Shown in pieces: positions 44,397-46,836 of a stretch of 46,836 nt of DNA; the first letter of the stretch is position 1; each line of letters starts with the position of its first letter. The DNA is from Singulisphaera sp. GP187 (GTDB lineage Bacteria > Planctomycetota > Phycisphaerae > Phycisphaerales > SM1A02), in assembly GCA_945868805.1 (NCBI GenBank), contig CAMBMO010000017.1, positions 1 to 46,836 on the forward strand, written 5' to 3'. Under the pieces are notes generated by a model that made no database searches, was not told where the DNA came from, and saw only the letters and a list, made by a program, of their open reading frames with translations. The translations under genes were made by a program, and so were the position numbers.

Positions 44397-45433
44397 GCCT
44401 GCCCATGTGCATCGCGCACTTCGATCATCACCGTCAGGATGTCGTGCCATGTCTTTGGCTTCGCCATCACGGCATTTGAGAACATGCAACCATCCCAACA
44501 AATGTGACCGAATCGCGCGAGCGGACGATCGCTCTCGGTAAGCCAGTACCCCGCGGCCTTGACGATGTCGAGCTTGCCTTTGGGATCAAAGGGCAGACAG
44601 TGTCGCCCCGTCTTGTCGTGCGTGCCAGATCCGTGCACGGTGCCGTCGTTCTGTGCGATATGAAAATCGATCGTCCACGGACGGAGCGCATCGGTCAGAG
44701 CCTTGTACGCGACCCAGAACTGCGCCTGAGTGTGGCGTGGCTGCAGGAGCGCCTGCGTTGGCGCGTTGTGTCCGAGCAAGTACAGATAGGTATGCGCCAT
44801 ATCAGCTTGAAATCCAAGCGTTTCGGGCATGCCAACGCCTTCGAGCACATCGAGCATCGACTTCCATCCGTGCGTGCCGCCCCAGCAGATTTCGCCCTCG
44901 GCCGCGAGTCGTTCACCCTGCCCCTGCGCAATCTTTGCGGCCTCCTTAAATGTGGCGATCACCTTCTTTGTATTGCCCCTCGGATCTGCGTTCCAGTTGG
45001 CCGGCGAATCTGCCGAGTCGATACGAACGACACCATAGTGACGCACACCGAAATCTCGAAACTTCCCCGCGATGCGGCATGCCTTCTTGACTTGCCCCAA
45101 GAACTTCTTGCGATCTGATGTCGATCCCATCGCAGATCCCCCGCCCGTCGGAGTCCAGACCGGTGCGACGAGAGAACCGATGACGAGGTCTCGATTGGCG
45201 ACCTTCGCCGCGACACGCTTCAGCTCATCGTCGCTTGAGTCAATGCCGATATGCGGATCAAAGAGAAAGACGTCGACACCGTCGAACTTGACTCCGCCGA
45301 CGGATGCGCGTGCGGTGTAATCAAGCATCCGGTCGAATGAAATGATCGGCTCAGACCCCGGCGATCCCTTGCCAACGATCCCTGGCCAAAGTGCGTTGTG
45401 AAGATTGGGAAGTTGATGGGATGGATTCTTCAT
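44390..45433 (-). CDS. Sugar isomerase/epimerase-like TIM-barrel protein
   Basis: 347 residues, AP endonuclease 2/xylose isomerase-like TIM barrel. Typical points are [17 protein letters not shown], the metal-binding Glu near [46 protein letters not shown] and [11 protein letters not shown]. Family members isomerise or epimerise sugars, inosose or keto acids. ATG overlaps the cupin gene stop (ATGA), and the next gene overlaps its end, so the three are one operon. The reaction cannot be fixed from the sequence. Confidence 0.88.
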   Translation of the reverse strand: MKNPSHQLPNLHNALWPGIVGKGSPGSEPIISFDRMLDYTARASVGGVKFDGVDVFLFDPHIGIDSSDDELKRVAAKVANRDLVIGSLVAPVWTPTGGGSAMGSTSDRKKFLGQVKKACRIAGKFRDFGVRHYGVVRIDSADSPANWNADPRGNTKKVIATFKEAAKIAQGQGERLAAEGEICWGGTHGWKSMLDVLEGVGMPETLGFQADMAHTYLYLLGHNAPTQALLQPRHTQAQFWVAYKALTDALRPWTIDFHIAQNDGTVHGSGTHDKTGRHCLPFDPKGKLDIVKAAGYWLTESDRPLARFGHICWDGCMFSNAVMAKPKTWHDILTVMIEVRDAHGQAW

Positions 45434-46653
45434 AAGTTGGGTGCCTGTGGGTTGACCTCTGGACCGAAGTATCGCAGAACGACCAAGTCCTCAGTCTCGC
45501 TCGTGTTTTCGTATCGAACTCCCGCACGTGCCGCTGGGTCCGCCACAAAGACCTCATCCTCTGTCATCTCGCCAAAGCGAATCAGTTTGGGGCAGTGCAA
45601 TCGCATCGAGTTGATTCGTCCCGTCCCTTGCACGACGATGATTGAATTCGCGCCGCGATCCTTGATCGTCACATTCGCCCCTGGTTTCACGGTCAATTCC
45701 TTCGCCGAAAACAATTGTGCCCCCTCGATGCGACCATAGACGATCCACTTGTCGCAGTGCGCGTCATCCTGCGTGTCGATGACTGGTCGCAAGAAGTGAT
45801 TCGATTTAAAGTTCGGGTCGACATTTCCATTCCAGTCGAGTTGGTCGACGATGAAGTCGATGTCATCGTGCTTGTTCGCTGGCATGTCCTTCACGAGCAG
45901 TTGTCTTGGCACTTCCCGACCCTCGACGAGATTCTGATACATCGCAAAGACATCGCTCCCCCACTGCGGTTCGTAGGTGCACAGAGATCCTGGCGCATGC
46001 AAGATCGAAGGCGGTATCAGCCACCCCGTTGCGAGTTCCAGTTCGTACGCCCGACTGAGTGCGGTGATCTTGTTATCGCCCTTGTTCCAGTTGCTGATGC
46101 ACCTGCGCACATCATCGCGCGTCGTGCCAGGCTCCAACCCCATGAAGGTGTACGGGAAGTTGTTGCCGACGTTGTTATGCTGGGGCGGGAAGTAGTACGC
46201 CTCAGGCTTACCTTCAAGACCAACCAATTTCGCCTGCGCATCGCTCTGGTGCATGTGATGCGGGATCGGCCCCATGTTGTCGAAGAATTTCGAATAGACC
46301 GGCCACTTGCCATACTTCTTCCAGATGTCTTGGCCAACAATCTCTGAGCCGATTTCAGCGACAACGTCGCGAAGCAGGAACCTGTGTTTCTCGTGGACCA
46401 CCCAACTCAGTCCCTCGTCTGGAGCCTTGTTGTCGTTGGCCGCTTCAGTTGTCGATCCAAACCACCTCTCATCAATCCCGCCTCGATTTAAACCAAGAGC
46501 GTAAAGGTCATTAGGGTGAAGTTTGAGTCGCCTTCCGGGTTGTAAGAACGATCTTGGCACCCAGGTGGGAGCGAGGCGAAGAAGCCCTTGTCCGGCGTCA
46601 AAAGCGGTCCGGGCAGTCGAACGAAGCCGTGCTTCGGCGTGATTTTCAGCCAT
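45430..46653 (-). CDS. Cupin-type isomerase-like protein
   Basis: 407 residues. The metal-binding pattern is in [17 protein letters not shown] in the first half, with a Glu at [13 protein letters not shown] and an acidic or His block later; the C-terminal part ([32 protein letters not shown]) is a second small cupin barrel. The organisation resembles class I mannose-6-phosphate isomerases, but some key parts differ, so this may be a distinct sugar isomerase. It is first of the three-gene minus-strand operon, with an ATGA overlap to the TIM-barrel gene. Cytoplasmic. Confidence 0.78.
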   Translation of the reverse strand: MAENHAEARLRSTARTAFDAGQGLLRLAPTWVPRSFLQPGRRLKLHPNDLYALGLNRGGIDERWFGSTTEAANDNKAPDEGLSWVVHEKHRFLLRDVVAEIGSEIVGQDIWKKYGKWPVYSKFFDNMGPIPHHMHQSDAQAKLVGLEGKPEAYYFPPQHNNVGNNFPYTFMGLEPGTTRDDVRRCISNWNKGDNKITALSRAYELELATGWLIPPSILHAPGSLCTYEPQWGSDVFAMYQNLVEGREVPRQLLVKDMPANKHDDIDFIVDQLDWNGNVDPNFKSNHFLRPVIDTQDDAHCDKWIVYGRIEGAQLFSAKELTVKPGANVTIKDRGANSIIVVQGTGRINSMRLHCPKLIRFGEMTEDEVFVADPAARAGVRYENTSETEDLVVLRYFGPEVNPQAPNL

Positions 46654-46790
46654 GGGTTGAATCTAACATCCACGCCAATTTGTCGCTCCCGCTTGCTTTT
46701 GTATCGGGATGTGGCAAACTGAACCGGTGCGCGGGGTTGCGTGTGCAATTCCGCCAGTCCGTTGGTTGGTCCCTTATTCGTGGAGCAAAT

Positions 46791-46836
46791 ATGAATCCCC
46801 TCAATCGACTCGAATCACACTTCGTTGCCTGTGCCG
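46791..46836 (+). CDS. Start of a gene cut by the window edge
   Basis: ATG at 46791 with GGAG six bases upstream; 15 codons, no stop before the edge. The residues begin MNPLNRLESHFV. Too short for a family call. The 137-base gap before it separates it from the divergent sugar operon and probably holds both promoters; I see no strong consensus promoter there. Confidence 0.6.
   Translation, partial: MNPLNRLESHFVACA

Noticed and set aside
1-46836. CRISPR array, insertion sequence, phage or attachment site
   Set aside because: No spaced repeat array, transposase, integrase or terminal inverted repeats were seen; the repeats present are short tandem units.
1-46836. tRNA or rRNA genes
   Set aside because: The gaps between genes are all under about 230 bases and none shows a T-arm/anticodon pattern that I could recognise.

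Overview
The window reads as a chromosomal segment of a planctomycete, most likely of the class Phycisphaerae. I infer this from content, not from a database search. Secreted proteins end in a dockerin-like EF-hand segment closing with AWG or NWG, there is a very large DUF1080/beta-propeller/cytochrome c fusion, three tandem SUMF1-like proteins, Cys-rich repeats and a GldA-GldF-GldG type ABC exporter. Coding density is very high, no intergenic gap exceeds about 230 bases, and many neighbours overlap by ATGA or GTGA. I found no rRNA, tRNA, insertion sequence or CRISPR array.

Layout. 1-8222 (minus strand): rpsL and rpsG, a DinB-like protein, an 863-residue exported protein of unknown function, glpK-glpD for glycerol use, and an exported protein running off the left edge. 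8311-15055: the lipid synthesis cluster rpmF-plsX-fabH-fabD, then a lipoprotein gene, fabG on the opposite strand, acpP and fabF. 15066-18739: a GH15 glucoamylase-like enzyme coupled to a membrane M28 peptidase. 18749-23993 (minus): ABC ATPase, permease, GldG-like protein, DUF4340 protein and an unknown protein. 24107-27804: an FAD oxidoreductase, a hairpin-flanked small membrane protein, a short MgtE and an ATP-synthase zeta-subunit (DUF1476) homologue. 27819-36099: an FG-GAP secreted protein, a transglutaminase-like protein, an OprO/P-like porin and three SUMF1-like proteins. 36164-43230: a lipoprotein methyltransferase coupled to the giant cytochrome protein, a decayed secreted peptidase, and a secreted protein. 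43233-46653 (minus): an overlapping operon of cupin isomerase, TIM-barrel isomerase and Gfo/Idh/MocA oxidoreductase. A new gene begins at the right edge.

How it fits together. The left half is mostly housekeeping: translation, glycerol-3-phosphate metabolism and acyl chain synthesis, which meet at phospholipid precursors. The right half is envelope and polymer or sugar metabolism. The most unusual observations are fabG, which is inverted inside its cluster and has no ATG, GTG or TTG start, only an ATC behind a perfect ribosome binding site; a 9-bp repeat read in two frames at the fabD/lipoprotein overlap; Arg at ribosomal protein S12 position 88; a zeta-subunit homologue outside its usual alphaproteobacterial home; the three SUMF1-like proteins that share a helical insertion and lack the first FGE-type cysteine; an exported methyltransferase; and a peptidase gene with two separate lesions. 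I did not find a system I could confidently call entirely new.
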